NCBI GenBank assembly: GCA_002803225.1
Contig: NXFV01001621.1
Span: 35,402 to 99,401, forward strand
Direction of reading: 5' to 3'
Origin: Gamarada debralockiae
Taxonomy: Eukaryota; Ascomycota; Leotiomycetes; Helotiales; Hyphodiscaceae
Length of the DNA stretch: 64,000 nt
Numbering within the stretch: the stretch's first letter is position 1; each line of letters opens with the position of its first letter. The position numbers were made by a program, and so were the translations under genes. The notes beneath the pieces are model-generated. The model ran no database searches. It saw only the letters and a program-made list of their open reading frames with translations, and had not been told where the DNA came from. Of this stretch, positions 10,866-22,391 are shown one piece after another.

Positions 10866-11931
10866 TTGCATCGATTTCACCAATTTCCTGCTTGGCCAAC
10901 TAATAGTCTAATTGACCAATCGTCGCTGATTTCTAAATAAGACGTCGAATTGGTGAAGATGTAAGATTTTCGTCGATTTGGTTAAGGTGTGGGTTTTTTC
11001 CTAGAATTTTTGCCCGTTCGAGGCCCGAACCAGTATGACGCTAAAAGAGGTCGCTACACAGGCTCGCTTACCAGCAAAACCCCAACTAAAATGCTAGCCC
11101 GTCACCGAAAACCGCTAAATCGGCACTTGCTTGGAGCCCAACTAACTAAACAAATCGCTCTCGACTTAGAAAAAAAAAAATTTTTACAGCGATATTCTCA
11201 TCAACCCCAACCTCTAATATTCGTATCACTAAAGCAATCAACGCGATCAAAAGAGAGTTCGATTCTCTAAAGGATCCACCTCTTCCTCCCTCCGCGCGGT
11301 ACTCCACGACGTGCTCCTGTTGAATCAGATATATTCGACTAAGGAGAGAAGACTCGTTGGGTTGCCAGAACCCGAGATATGTACAAACAACCGTTGCCAT
11401 AGCAACTGACACTAAGCCTGATTTGACAGCTCCAGCCGCCAGTACTCCTACACCAACCCCATGACTAACGACTACACTACAATACTCCCTCCCGCGCGTC
11501 GAGCAGCTTCAATTGCAGAACCTATGGCTACACTTAGACGGTGACAGCGCAAGAAGACAATATCGGATATAGTAATAGAGATAGCGAATCAGGCAATAGA
11601 AAGGCAGCGAAGAAGTACGTAGATTAGAGTAGGAATAGTCTTGATTTCACATGTGGGAATAGCGTTATTTTGAGAGAAAATTGCATAACAATCGAGCCCT
11701 GTTTCAGTGATATCCAGGACCTTGAAATCTTTATTTTCAGGCTATCGTAATCACTAATTCTATGCTCCGGACTCATGCTCTACAGGCTCTATTTCGCAGT
11801 CTTTTACAAAAATGTCCAATTGACCAATTAGATGTCTTATCGATCAATTCCATTTATTACTGAATAAGACGTCTAATTGGTGAATTGGATAGCCTGGTTG
11901 GTGAATCGGCATATTGGTGAGATCGATGCAA
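10866..11931. mobile_element. candidate non-autonomous DNA element with inverted ends
   Basis: TTGCATCGATTTCACCAAT at 10866-10884 matches the reverse complement of 11913-11931 at 18 of 19 positions. The similarity continues inward as variants of an ATTGGTGAATTGG / TAATTGACCAAT motif on both sides (10900-10960 against 11815-11910). The ~1.07-kb interior has no transposase frame; it includes a purine/pyrimidine run near 11170 and several short open frames without family resemblance. This structure (long degenerate inverted ends with repeated subterminal motifs, no coding capacity) fits a non-autonomous class II element. Element limits could extend by about 15 bp. The superfamily was not determined. 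Confidence 0.5.
11815..11889. repeat. inverted repeat inside the right end of the element
   Basis: Bases 11815-11840 and 11864-11889 are reverse complements at 24 of 26 positions, with a 23-base loop. The arm contains CCAATTGACCAATTAGA. It belongs to the subterminal motifs of the candidate element. Confidence 0.7.
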
Positions 11932-12309
11932 TAGATTCAGGTATTATTAAGGCTTGCAGCTTTATCTTTTCAAGTCGACCGGTGCCGTTACTGTGATGGG
12001 GTGGGATAATACGGCTGCAATATCGGAAGGCTTTTTGGCGTTATCATCAACGTCTGGTTTTTTGACACGTTGACAGTGTAGATGATCATGCGATGTGAGA
12101 AGACGCCATGAGCCACATTATGCGACCCTCCTCCAATCCCAAGCCGATTGGGCAATGGTTGAAAAACAGCGCTGTGACAAAGACTTCAGCTATCTGAGGT
12201 GTTAGTGGACATACCTATCGCAAGGTGTCCTCGACCACCGGACATCCAAAGCAATTCCTAGGAAATTTCAATACTTTATTATAGCCTCGAAATCATACGA
12301 AAATTCAAA
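11932..12309. other. intergenic, nothing recognised
   Basis: This stretch leads into the ATG at 12310. It holds no supported gene. An ATACTTTATTATAG run near 12270 is the only AT-rich core-promoter-like patch. Confidence 0.3.
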
Positions 12310-14523
12310 ATGACCTGGGAAGAACTCAACAAGGGAAATTCAGTCCTTAGTTTCGCGGGCACAGTTGTGACTATTTTAGGCGTCATTTGGGGCGTCTGGG
12401 TTGCCGGATGGCAGCTCAACGTCCGCAATACGAAGGATAGCCTAGGCTCAATCTGTCTCGACGAAGATCTGATGGGGTATTTCGTTTCCAAATCTCCAAA
12501 ATTTTGGAGCATTTGGCCTATCAAGCCAAAACCGGACGTTCCCAGACTACCGACTGTCTCTGGGTTAATCAAGGCTGGAGACCTGGGAGTATTCAGCTCT
12601 TCTATGTTCACCTCGATGCCAGCGTGCTACAGCCGTGTCTCGTGGAAGCCAGTCTACGAGGCTTTCTTCCGCGAGTATGTGTGGGCACAAGAGAGACCCG
12701 GAACACCAGATTTTGGAACTCTGAGCTTAGACGAAACGGATAAGCAAGGCCATCTTCTCAAATATTTAAAGAAAGCTCGCCATGATGTATTCATGACAAA
12801 ACGGAAGGCTGAGAACAATAATCCAGTAAGTCGCTAGCTACAGGCAGCATAACGGTTTTCTAGGCCTGAATACGATCCGAGCTGATATATCCCAAGATCC
12901 GACTACGACTGCTCGAACTAGTAGGTCACGCCTCCAAATCCAAATGTCCCCGAGATATCGCCCCTCCTCGAGAAAATCTCGAATATAGATCCCCACCTTC
13001 TCTATTATAGTTGGAGCCTGAACATTCCCAGAGGTAAACGCGATGTAGAATTGTGCGAGACAGAAGCTCAAAACAACATCGTAGGTCCATTACTCATTAG
13101 TAGCATAAGGCCATTGGACTTCCTAGACCCTAAACCATCCAAGGGATACCCGCCTAATTGGACGAAGGATCATAGTGAAATCTGGATACACAAGGAGAAG
13201 CCCTGTGTCGAGGTTTTTGAGGGAGAATTGGCCGCATTGTCTGTCTTCCTAGGCATTATAATGCGCCACGGAGACTCGTCAACGGATTGGCGAGGGGCTT
13301 TTGGCACTGTTTTGACGTCAGGGAAGACCGGCCATTACACCACACTAAGGCTCGTTCATAGCCAACGGAACTTTAAAGATCTTCTCGGAGGCGGCAGCGG
13401 CTATTCGACCCTTTTTGCAAAGCACATGGCGTGCAGCTGTCTCCCCTTTGCACAAGGTTTTTCAAACACCAATAATCAACTTATGACCCATACCATTGTG
13501 GTGTCGAAAGACGAGAAACATTTTTTTGAGAGTGCCTTGCCGACCCAGAAAAGGAATGTCAAAGATCTACATTTCCCTCCCGGGGTTAAGTATCTCGAGT
13601 CACTCCCAGGGGCTGCCCTTGTAAACAGCTACTATTTCGACTGCCATAAGGGCAATATCTACGATTCTCTGACACTTGAACCACTTGATCCAAAGCGTCA
13701 ATGGTGGTACCGCGCAATCGCTGGAATTGCATTTGGGGGGCTCGTACCAGTGGCAACCGATTACCTGGTTGAAGCAGTGGCTTCCACAATTGGAGGATCT
13801 CTCAAAGAAGACAGCGAGCTCCAGACATTCATCGGGCTTATGGGTAGAATTGAAGACCACGCGAAGAAGACGGTGGCAGTAAAGGTACATGTGACACCTG
13901 AGGACTTCCGTGTTCCACTTTTTGGCAAGGAGATAGAAGACTTTGCTTCTTTGATCTGGAAGGACGGGGCACAATTCAACTTCGATACTTGGCTTTCTGA
14001 TGAAAACAGAACTACCATGGACGTCGCCGAGTTGCTAGGCCAATTCACCACTCTCTTAGAGTACCTCATTGCCTCCACAAAGGTCACTGATGAGAAAAAC
14101 GTCAAGCTAGGTGCAGACAAGTTAAAGTTGAAGGTTGAGGAAGTATTCGAGGCGTGCGTCAAATGGATATCTGGCGAGTATAAAACCACTAAGGATTGTC
14201 AAACCTTAGTCAGTTCCAGGAAAGCCGAAGAGGTTGGAAATTCTTCTACGACTGAGAATAGCGGGAAGAAGGAAAATCGCCCTCTGCATTGTGTTATTGA
14301 CAAACTGGACGACAGGAATATGCAATTCAGCCTGTGTCCTTGCGAATGTGGGGCTGTGGCTTGGTACATTATCAAGGCCTGGACAGCAATCGTCCAAAAA
14401 GTGTCGTGGGACGACCATCCAAAAGCGACTGACCAACAAGGATCGCGGGGCGACCAGCAGAAAGAGGAGGACAGGAAATATCAGCCACCCCAGAAGCTAC
14501 CTTATGTCTCAGCATGGGTATAA
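12310..14523 (+). CDS. lineage-specific fungal membrane-anchored hypothetical protein
   Basis: The ATG at 12310 and two exons (12310..12825, 12925..14523) join in phase to 704 residues. The 99-bp intron has a GTAAGT donor and TAG acceptor; the frame after it is set by PPNPNVPEISPLLEKI and by PRGKRDVELCE. Residues 12-34 form one membrane span. The layout of one N-terminal span, a SW(K/E)PxY block, a basic exon end, a 'GELAALSVFLGI' block, and a C-terminal ...IIKAWTAIVQKVSW segment matches a large family of paralogous fungal hypothetical proteins. A second weak hydrophobic region lies near AIAGIAFGGLVPVATDYLV. The biochemical role is unknown. No neighbour is obviously related to it. The gene looks intact. 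Confidence 0.75.
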
Positions 14524-16114
14524 CGCAAAATGGGGTCTAACGTATCTGTTTTAAACTAATATATAAAGTTATACTTGCCTTATAATAATGTTTTCTTGGG
14601 AATAAATTCTATAATTTACTTGTAAAGATTATTATACTTTTTTTACTTGAAATCCCCTGCCACATCTATCAGTTGATTTCTACTAGTCTTTTTACTGATT
14701 GTGATTGTGGTAAAGGTCAAAATGAGAAGAAGAACAAGCCATCCTGGTTTTAAATAATCTATACATCTGCGAAACTTTTTCTTTTTCCCGTTTCTTGACT
14801 TTGTGGACAGCGGCCATTGTGTTAGTACTTAGTAATCTCCCAGCGGAAGTACCACCGTCGACTCGCCAAAGGCAGCTTGATCGGATGAGCATGTGCGAGA
14901 TTGATTCTCACATTTCTGCTCTATTTTGTGACGATTGAAATTTCGGAACAGCGGGGATATCTAGCTCCAGGCAAGCGGTCATCTGTGAAGATAGTGGGAC
15001 GCTGGTTGAGGTGACAACAATGGCAACGTCCAACTCATCTTGGGGCAAATTTTCCTGCTGACAAATACAACCCTCAAGTCATAACGTGGCACAAGCTTGG
15101 CTTGGTAAGGATTGTAGTTTAACCGTTACTGCACTTCAAGTCCATGGGTGTTGGGTCCAATGCTTTTTCGTGGTGACTTGCTGTCCTCGTTATCCAAGCC
15201 AAGAATGCTGGACGCCGCATTCACTAGTTCGATCCAGCGGCCTTATTGGTCAATATGTAACCCAATGAGCACTTAGTTCGGACAGGGGAAGCTCATCGAG
15301 TTTTGTGGCAAGTATGATTCGTATGGAAAAGTGTGAAGACTTATCTGGGGATTCCAAGTTGATGATGCGTGTACATAGGCTGGTAAGGAATTTTGCCACC
15401 TCTTTCCTGGAATGGAATATTTGAAAATGCAACTCATTACCGTAGTATTACTTAATAGGATCACATAATTTTATAAGCAATTCCTTATATAAGACATGAT
15501 TCCAAATGACTTAGATAGAAACAAATAAGGTTCTCAGAGCATATCAGGTACCTAATTTACCTGCCATTTTTTGGCTGTCGCTAATTTTCAGGCTATACTC
15601 CCTAAAGTTACAAGTTGTCTTCAGGCTCTCAGCCACTATATTTCAGGCCGTTTCAAGCTATTCTGCGCCGAATGGGCACTAATCGCGAATTTGGGTCACC
15701 TGAAATTTTAGGCTGGCTATTGATAACGAAACACAGGCTGCACTCCCACCAGGGGGTGTCAGAATTCGTGACGATCAAAAACTTTCGAAGGACCATATCT
15801 CACCACAACTTTTTGAAGAAAATTAAGTTTACTATGCGATTCTGCACTATCGATAGTACAAATCGCATACACATCTTAATTGTTATTTCGAAAATTGAGA
15901 GTTTTGTATTAGTTTGAAAAATTTCCGACCGTCGCGAGTAGTTCCAATCTTCTCGGCTATGCCGGACGCTATATCAAGCCTAATATTCACTGTAAAAGCG
16001 ATTACCCCCTATTATATGATATAGTCCAAAATGGACCAAAAACACCATTAAAGTAATAAGATAATATGTTATAAGCCAATTAATACGGTAGGTTCTTTCA
16101 CCCCCTGTGGAGGA
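14524..16114. other. intergenic, AT-rich, with one palindrome
   Basis: No supported gene in about 1.6 kb. An AT-rich tail after 14530 fits a 3' UTR/poly(A) region. From about 15590 to 15930 there is sequence of a different, repeat-like texture ('tttcaggc' occurs three times, 15588-15660, with variants), perhaps an old non-coding element. The palindrome is listed separately. Confidence 0.35.
15833..15869. repeat. compound palindrome
   Basis: A perfect 12-bp palindrome (15846-15857, ACTATCGATAGT) is flanked by 9-bp inverted arms TATGCGATT (15833-15841) and AATCGCATA (15861-15869). Its function is unknown; it may be a remnant of a mobile element end or a dimer-binding site. Confidence 0.7.
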
Positions 16115-17332
16115 TTAAGAAGGGAAGTTTCCGACCTTTGCCTGTCGTCTGGTCTGTTCAAGTAGCCATTTCAAACCCAACACTGATTTTTCCTGATGGT
16201 ACTTTGAGAATTGCGCCTGTGGAAAGATGGTCCAGAACCCATGTGGCAGACCAGGAAAGATATCAACCTTAGTTTTGATTCCACACTCTTCTCTCAAGAT
16301 TTCCTCATATAGCAACCCAACGTCTCTCCAGGTGTCGGCACCTGCAATGATGAAATAGGCGGGTGGAAGGTTATGGTGTCCAGTGGGAAACAGAAGAGGA
16401 GATCTCAAAGGTGAGAAAGGGTCGGGATTGTATGTGCCTGGCAAGAGAATTAGTATCTGGACGCGGAATCTTTTCTGGAAGATACGAAGGAAAGTCGCTC
16501 ACGGAAGGAAAACTCGTTCGATGCGCGATTGAACACTGGCGCATTCTTGTTCTGCTCCCAGGAAATGACGCGTGATTTATACTTCTCAGGCAGGGCTGAT
16601 ACAATGCATGGCGATGGAAGTGAAAGATAGAGTCCAGTAAGGGGTGGAGTAAGTCCCGCGTCTCGCCATAAGTGGGAGACGGCGATCATTGTTGTGGCTC
16701 CGGAGGAACTAAAAGTAGGAAATGTTAGGTACTGATAGATGCTGGGAGAAGGAATTGTAGCTGTGAGCTTACACTCCACCGATGACAAACCCTTTCGAAG
16801 GATCTGCGTTGAGTGACTCGTAGTTTGCCGCAACCTATCATACATCAGCTCCTGAACAATAATCACACAAGCTGAAGGTCTAACTTACCCACCTGACTCC
16901 ATCATAGATGTCATTGTGAGGGATGGGAAACGGATGTTCAGGTGCGTGCCTATGATCCAGACTGACAGCCACACCTCCTAATTTGCTCGCCCAAGCTCTA
17001 CAATTTGGTTCCTCTTGTTCCAGATGCCCCATTAACCAACTTCCCCCATATGTCATCACCAGCAATGGCATTCCTTCTCTAGGGACAAAAAAAGGTGTGT
17101 AACTTCTTGCCCGATTGAAAGCTCCATCTCTCATTGGAATTTGAAGGTCTTTCTCGACAACATCCGGCCAACGTTGCGAGGGCTTACGGACTGCGCTGAG
17201 AGCGCGGAGGGATTGGATGGTAGTATTTGGGGTCACCAGTTGATAGCCACCGAGTGCAGGAAGAAGCGCTTCCAACTCAGGGTTGAGTTTCGAAAGTGAA
17301 GCCCAGTCTTTCGTAGGGGGAGGGGAATCCAT
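16115..17332 (-). CDS. alpha/beta hydrolase (hormone-sensitive-lipase-like esterase)
   Basis: Four exons, 17332..16889, 16834..16773, 16708..16503 and 16437..16115, join in phase to 344 residues (introns 54, 64, 65 bp; the last has an ACTAAT branch site). The fold-3 hydrolase signature is visible: the oxyanion-hole position reads YGGS (residues 95-98) instead of the usual HGGG, then DHRHAPEHPFP at 126-136. The nucleophile elbow is G-V-S170-S-G, the acid region AGADTWRD, and the catalytic His lies in GLPHGF. It predicts a cytosolic ester or lactone hydrolase with unknown substrate; there is no signal peptide. A truncated paralogue lies 0.5 kb upstream on the same strand, pointing to an old tandem duplication. 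It looks intact, but the changed oxyanion motif could alter activity. Confidence 0.85.
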
Positions 17333-17835
17333 GGTTAAATAACGAAATCCAGTTGTTTAACTTTTGTTGGAAGGTAGAAGATAATGCAAAAAGGAAGAAA
17401 ACTTTGGAGTGATGCAGGCTTGAGATTGAGGTGAGAATGGGCGAACTGTGCAAGATTTAAAGACAATAGAAGCGGAACTTTTTTGCAGGCCCGGAGTCCA
17501 CGTACTCGCCTTCCGTGAGATCCAATACATCTTGTACTTAATTTCTGCGTACTCAAGGTACAGCACAAGTCCGAGTATACAAAATGAATGTTTTGTGAAT
17601 TCTAATCTGCAGCCACAAGCACTCGCAATGCGAACAATACGACCGGCGTAAGGACGGCAAAAATTGACCCGCAGTCACGTGGTGCAGTCCACTGCACCAG
17701 TTGATCACCTGATCGCTGTCATGATTTGAAGAACTGGTAGAGAGCAACTGTTGTTATTCATAAGTTCATCAAATGATACTTGCTTTAATTATTACACTTC
17801 TTTGACGTTCCAGATGATGGTGAATCCTCCAACAG
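17333..17835. other. intergenic between tandem hydrolases
   Basis: Promoter side of the intact hydrolase and 3' side of the truncated one. No gene or repeat was recognised. A CACGTGGTGCAGTCCACTGCACCAG stretch near 17676 contains the short inverted repeat GGTGCAGT/ACTGCACC. Confidence 0.35.
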
Positions 17836-18297
17836 CTACTTCTTCACCCCCTTCTTCAACGGCCACTCAAAACCAACGTCAGTCTTCTTAAGCCAGTCTT
17901 TCGTGAACTCAGCTTTTGGAAAGAAACTCCAGAATCCGTGTATCCGGCCAGGGGAAACATCCAATTTGATCTTCACACCTTGTTCTCGCAAGACTTCATC
18001 GAACAATAAGGCATAGTCTCTCGAGAAATCCATACCAGCTACTTGCAGATAGGTAGGGGGCATATTTGCGTGTCCTGTTGGCCATAGGAATGCAGATCTA
18101 TATGGTGAGTTGTCAGGGGCTTCGTAGGCATCTGAGATATGGTCAGTATGGAAAGATCTCATTCTCATCGTTGTTACTGAGTACCTACCTCCGAAAAGCT
18201 TGATTGCAGTTGCGTTGAAAATTGGAGCGTCAGCATTCTGTTCCCAGCTTCTGATCCCTTTGTCAGAGGTGTATGGCTCAGGGAGTGCACTTGGCAT
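17836..18297 (-). pseudogene. truncated alpha/beta hydrolase paralogue (C-terminal half)
   Basis: The reading from 18297 is MPSALPEPYTSDKG, then SWEQNADAPIF, then after a 57-bp intron (18132-18188) PPTYLQVAGMDFSRDYALL and GRIHGFWSFFPKAEF, ending at 17836. It lines up with exons 3 and 4 of the intact hydrolase at 16115-17332, including the acid (AGMDFSRD) and His (RIHGF) regions. The N-terminal half with the oxyanion hole and nucleophile Ser is missing. Upstream of about 18330 the sequence changes abruptly into a DUF6604-type pseudogene on the same strand. This is a breakpoint product of a tandem duplication, without catalytic capacity. Confidence 0.8.
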
Positions 18298-18326
18298 GCA
18301 AGGGACGTACGCTGTGGCCCAAAGTT

Positions 18327-20043
18327 TTAGTGCTTTCCAAGAAGAGACTCCCAGGGCTTCCTAACATTGCCCTTTTCGTCGTCGAAGATTGTGCGACCGA
18401 ATTTCTGACGTTCATTGATCAAGAAGACATCCTCCATTGGCGTCTCGAAATCATCTGTAAGGGGCTTTTTGACATCATCGATAAAGCAGCGAGCATATGC
18501 TTGATGATACCGCTGACATGGCGATCCCGGGCGAACTCAGATTTGGGGTAATCCAAAGGCGACTCATCAACACAGACTTTCTGAACCTTGCGGAGCAACT
18601 TGACACAACGCTCATTCAACGTAAGCAGGTCGAGTCTAAAGATTCTATCCTCTTGGAAACATTCCTTCAAGATGGAGATCATTTTGACCGGTGCAAGCTT
18701 TGGCTGGGTCTTGTTGTGGTTTTGATGGTGTGGACATGGAATTTTCTCCACCGAATTCCAACTGCTTTACGAGGCGTTTGGTGACGAACATTTCCAGCAT
18801 GACAATTGGATCTTCGCGTGCTCTTGTTGGGTTCCAGCGACGGGTACCGGGATTTCGGCCGGCTCGGGAGTTTCGAAGATCCGCATAAAGGGGGACGAGA
18901 CGCAAGTGCCGAACTCATTCTTCGACATGGGAACTCTGCATTTAGGGCACTTGACAGTGGGATTTACCATTTCGATCCAACCCGATGATGATGGCACTGA
19001 CGCCTTGAACCAAACCAAGATGTCTGAAACAGTGCACAGGATTTTGTTGGACGATCTCCCATGAAAATGTAGGAAGAACCTTGCCAGTCAATCAATTTCT
19101 CAAAGTCTGTCCACTCTGTCGATGCTGGCATGTTGCTACTTTGATGAGCCGCGTTGTAAAGGTGGATCGTTGCCAACATTGCGGCTTGATCTCCGGCAAG
19201 ACCGATGGCTAATTCATGTAGTTCTGTCAAGAACATTTGAATGGTTAGCCCGCAAAGCATTGGATGATTGCGAAACAGAAATAACGGATCCCACGAATAG
19301 ATTTTGGCACGAACATCAAAGTAATCGTCCAACATGTCTTGAATGAAGTCTTGCTGGGCGAGAAGCCGAAGGCGCTGGCTCATTTCCGAAAGGCAGCTGT
19401 CATGATCTTGTACCAAATGGCTCGACTTCGTATGTGACAGTGGTCTTGAATGTTTGATGGCCTTTGATGGTAGTGGTTCTGTGGTCACTTCTGCGGGATC
19501 CTTAACCTCGAGGTATTCAAAAATGTTGCCAAGTTCTTTAACTTCGATGCCGGAAGGTGGTGTTGGGACTTGGCAGTTGAATGTGGAACACTATCACTCT
19601 TGCTTGACTGAGTCAAAATTCGGCGTACATCCTCTAGAATTTGGATAAAATGTTGATGATGCTCATTCGCATTTTTGAAAGTATGGCCGTTATCGGTCTG
19701 TTGCGAAGCACACCATCCAGCACATTGTTTCCCGCCTTGATAAGTTCTCCGAGAGTTTGGATGATCAAGCTGGGAACATTATGCGGGGTAGTAGCTACGA
19801 TGGCCTTGGCTAGGGGAGAGAAGTCTGCCGTGCGGATCTGGAAGGTTCGATTTGCATCTCGTTGAGGAGCAGCAGCTCTGGCCTTGCCAATCTACCCTTT
19901 ACTTTGGCATTTGAAGATAGCTCGGAGAATATACTATCTACGCGGTTGGTATTCTTTGCGGTCACACCTAGCTAGGATACAAGGCTGGTTGTGCTGGCCT
20001 TGTATTGTTTGTATGTATCGAAGAGGAGAGGAGGGAGCGACAT
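18327..20043 (-). pseudogene. DUF6604-type fungal protein, decayed
   Basis: The ATG at 20043 starts MSLPPLLFDTYKQYKASTTS, the hallmark N-terminus of the fungal DUF6604 family (L-P-x-L-x-x-x-Y-K-x-Y-K). It runs into TAG at 19974-19972, where the family has Trp, so TGG became TAG. After more stops and shifts the reading resumes as TADFSPLAKAIVATTP. A 174-codon block (19488-18967) contains DYFDVRAKIYSWDPLFLFRN. Then come LDLLTLNERCVKLLRKVQ and finally DDVKKPLTDDFETPMEDVF and INERQKFGRTIFDDE near 18460-18350. At least five disruptions separate these blocks. The 3' end abuts the truncated hydrolase. The family assignment is from memory of conserved blocks; molecular function of the family is unknown. 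Confidence 0.7.
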
Positions 20044-21464
20044 CGTGATGATTGAGTTGTCTATGAAATAATTAGTAAACTGCCAAAATGAAATGGGCTG
20101 GAAGTTTGGAGCTTTGTGAGAAAACGTACGAGAAGCGATTGGGAAGTCTTCGGAATTGCGTTCAAGGAGCCTCGATTTTGAAGGTGAAGTCGGACTCTCT
20201 GGAACGAGAACGCTAGCTTACGAACAAGTAGGCCGAAGGAGAATATTTCTGACCGAGTCAGCGGAAAACTTTATGGAAGCAAGAGAAATCCATTGTGGTG
20301 GTTGAGTTGATGCGGTTTGTTGAAGGAGGTCGACGATCTACTGTTTCGAAAACCTGAAGGCCTCACAAAAGAACCGAGCGAAGAAAAATTTCCCGAGCCC
20401 TCTATGACGAAAATTAGTGAATAGATCTCGCTGTTGAAGTAGTGAATTGAGGGAATGAAAGTGAGAAGCCGTACTTTACAATTTCTCGGCTACCTGCCCG
20501 CGAAAAGGGGAATTCCAAAAAACGTCAAAAGAAAGCAAGGAATCACCCCTAGGTCAAGAAAGAGGTCTTTTATACTCTCCATGTAAGCTCATCGCGGCTT
20601 CATATTCTAAAACTTAAACCGTTCCAGACCGCAGCCCCGCCGGCCAACTCACCCACTAATCACCCGCAACGCCGTCCCTGCATCTCATAGTAACAAGGCC
20701 GTCCACCCGCGTTGTCACGAAGCCTGCGATGCTCACTCCCGCACATTTTCACGTGGCCATTCCTTAATGAGGTCTTCTACAAAACTGGGGTATCTGCAGT
20801 GGAATTCATAGAGGCTTTGGTGTACTCTATATACGCCGCAGTCGTCTCGTACTCTTAGGATCCATGAAGTTGATGTTGGTACTGTTGAGAATTTGAGGTG
20901 TCCTGAGTTTGGAATTGTTGTTTGAGGCTTAGGAAGAGGTTGGGTTCTTCTGTTTGTTGGAGAGTAATAAAGGAGAGGTAGATCGAATAATTAATAAAGA
21001 GGTATAAATACCTTGGGAGAGTTCCAGCTGGGAACTGGGGATCAGAGACTGCGATTCGTAGAACATCTACTTGATTCCCACACCAAAGATGAATGGCTGC
21101 TTTTTCGAAGTACGAGACGAAGTAAAAGCGATGATTGTAAGTGAAAACCCCAAGCCATCACTTGAGATTGTGGCCTATGCATTGTAGGTTCGGGTATATT
21201 GGAATAGCAGCTGCGGACTCAACTTTACCTTCAGTTCTCAAGCACCGTACGTACCATTGTCGTACTCCCCGCCCAGACCATATTGGATATCTTTAGCCCC
21301 ATTACGGAATGTTCTCCCTATGCTATATCTCCTGCATCTCGTATCCATGTTGTCGGGGTTCCTTGATACACTGTTTCGGTGTATAGTGTCTCCCAGCCAT
21401 CTATCCCTGTCCCAAACCCAAATGTCAGCGCCTAACTCCCTCAAACCCGGCCCATGATCTGCCT
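20044..21464. other. intergenic, nothing recognised
   Basis: About 1.4 kb without a supported gene. Short open frames at 21238-21483 on both strands look like 3'-UTR shadows of the phosphatase gene that ends at 21465. Confidence 0.35.
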
Positions 21465-22122
21465 TCAATACCCATTCTTCCAAATCTCTTTCCTATACCC
21501 TTCCGTTAACCTCGTATCTTCACCAAACCGTTCCTGCCACCCAACAAAACCCTTGTCCAGCACATAAACCTTCTGCTCCCTCTTCCCATTCCCGTCCGCA
21601 TTTCCATCCCCAACATCCTCCCATTCCCCATCCTCATCTTTCTCCCCGCCCATTTTATCCTCCGAATTCTTCTTCAACGCCTCTCCCACACCAGACTCCA
21701 TATGCACAGGTAAATTTAGGAGACGCTCTCGTTCTCGAATGTAGCGAAGGGCGGCAGACGGTCCTCGCTGTTGTGACAGTGCACAGTGGAAGACGACGGT
21801 TTCCTTGTCTTTTAGTTTTCGGACTAGTTCGGGGATCTTGTAGTCGAGGGTAGAGGACGGAGCGTGGATTGAGCTGCGGATGTGGCCGCCTATGTGATCT
21901 GGTATTTGGTCTCGTCAGCTCTATTTTAGATTGCTTTGAGGAGGATCGAGTTGGGATTGAAGGGGTAGATTAAATACCGTCATCTCGCACGTCTATAATA
22001 GCTATCTTTGAAGCTGTAGCTGACGCATCGAGATTCGAGGATGCGCTGGGTTGAGCGAGCAGAAGTTCGGAGAGTTTGGTTGAGGAGAGGCGGGGGAGGT
22101 TGGCTACTGTGTGGGCTGACAT
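21465..22122 (-). CDS. Cdc25/Acr2-like rhodanese-fold phosphatase
   Basis: Two exons (22122..21978, 21898..21465; 79-bp intron, GTATTT donor) join in phase to 192 residues. The rhodanese fold is visible: AIIDVRDDDHIGGHIRSSI (residues 41-59) and the active-site loop HCALSQQRG, a C-x5-R motif with Cys87 and Arg93. This matches the small Cdc25-like phosphatases of fungi (Ibp1 of fission yeast, Ych1/Acr2 of budding yeast), which act as protein-tyrosine phosphatases or arsenate reductases. A Glu/Asp/Gly-rich insert of about 40 residues (near KMGGEKDEDGEWEDVGDG) lengthens it beyond the usual 130-160. It shares a 269-bp divergent upstream region with the RNase H gene. Phosphatase against arsenate-reductase activity cannot be told from sequence. 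Confidence 0.85.
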
Positions 22123-22391
22123 TTTGTGCATTCGTTTTCAACTTCGCTGCCCAATGTCGCATATGAAGGAGCTTCAAGAGATGAGGAGGTTGTGGTGCGA
22201 ATGCGGCTGGGAGTGAGGTTGGCCCTCGGCGACCGAAACATTGGCGGGGTGATCTCCGAGCGCGTCGCGACGACAATGATCGAGTCATTCAACAATTGAC
22301 ATCGTATCACAACAGTGCCAGAGCTACAAGTATACAAATTGCCATCACTGCTAACCGTTCACTTCTAATCAACAACTAGAAACCAGACACA
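22123..22391. promoter_or_regulatory. divergent upstream region between phosphatase and RNase H genes
   Basis: These 269 bp separate the two opposing ATGs (22122 on minus, 22392 on plus) and must hold both promoters. No strong TATA box was seen. A CAGACACA context precedes the plus ATG. Confidence 0.5.

Noticed and set aside
12826..12863. A 38-bp intron (GTAAGT...TTCTAG) in the 12310 gene
   Set aside because: Too short for this genome (others are 47 bp or more), and it leads into stops. The acceptor at 12924 keeps the conserved frame.
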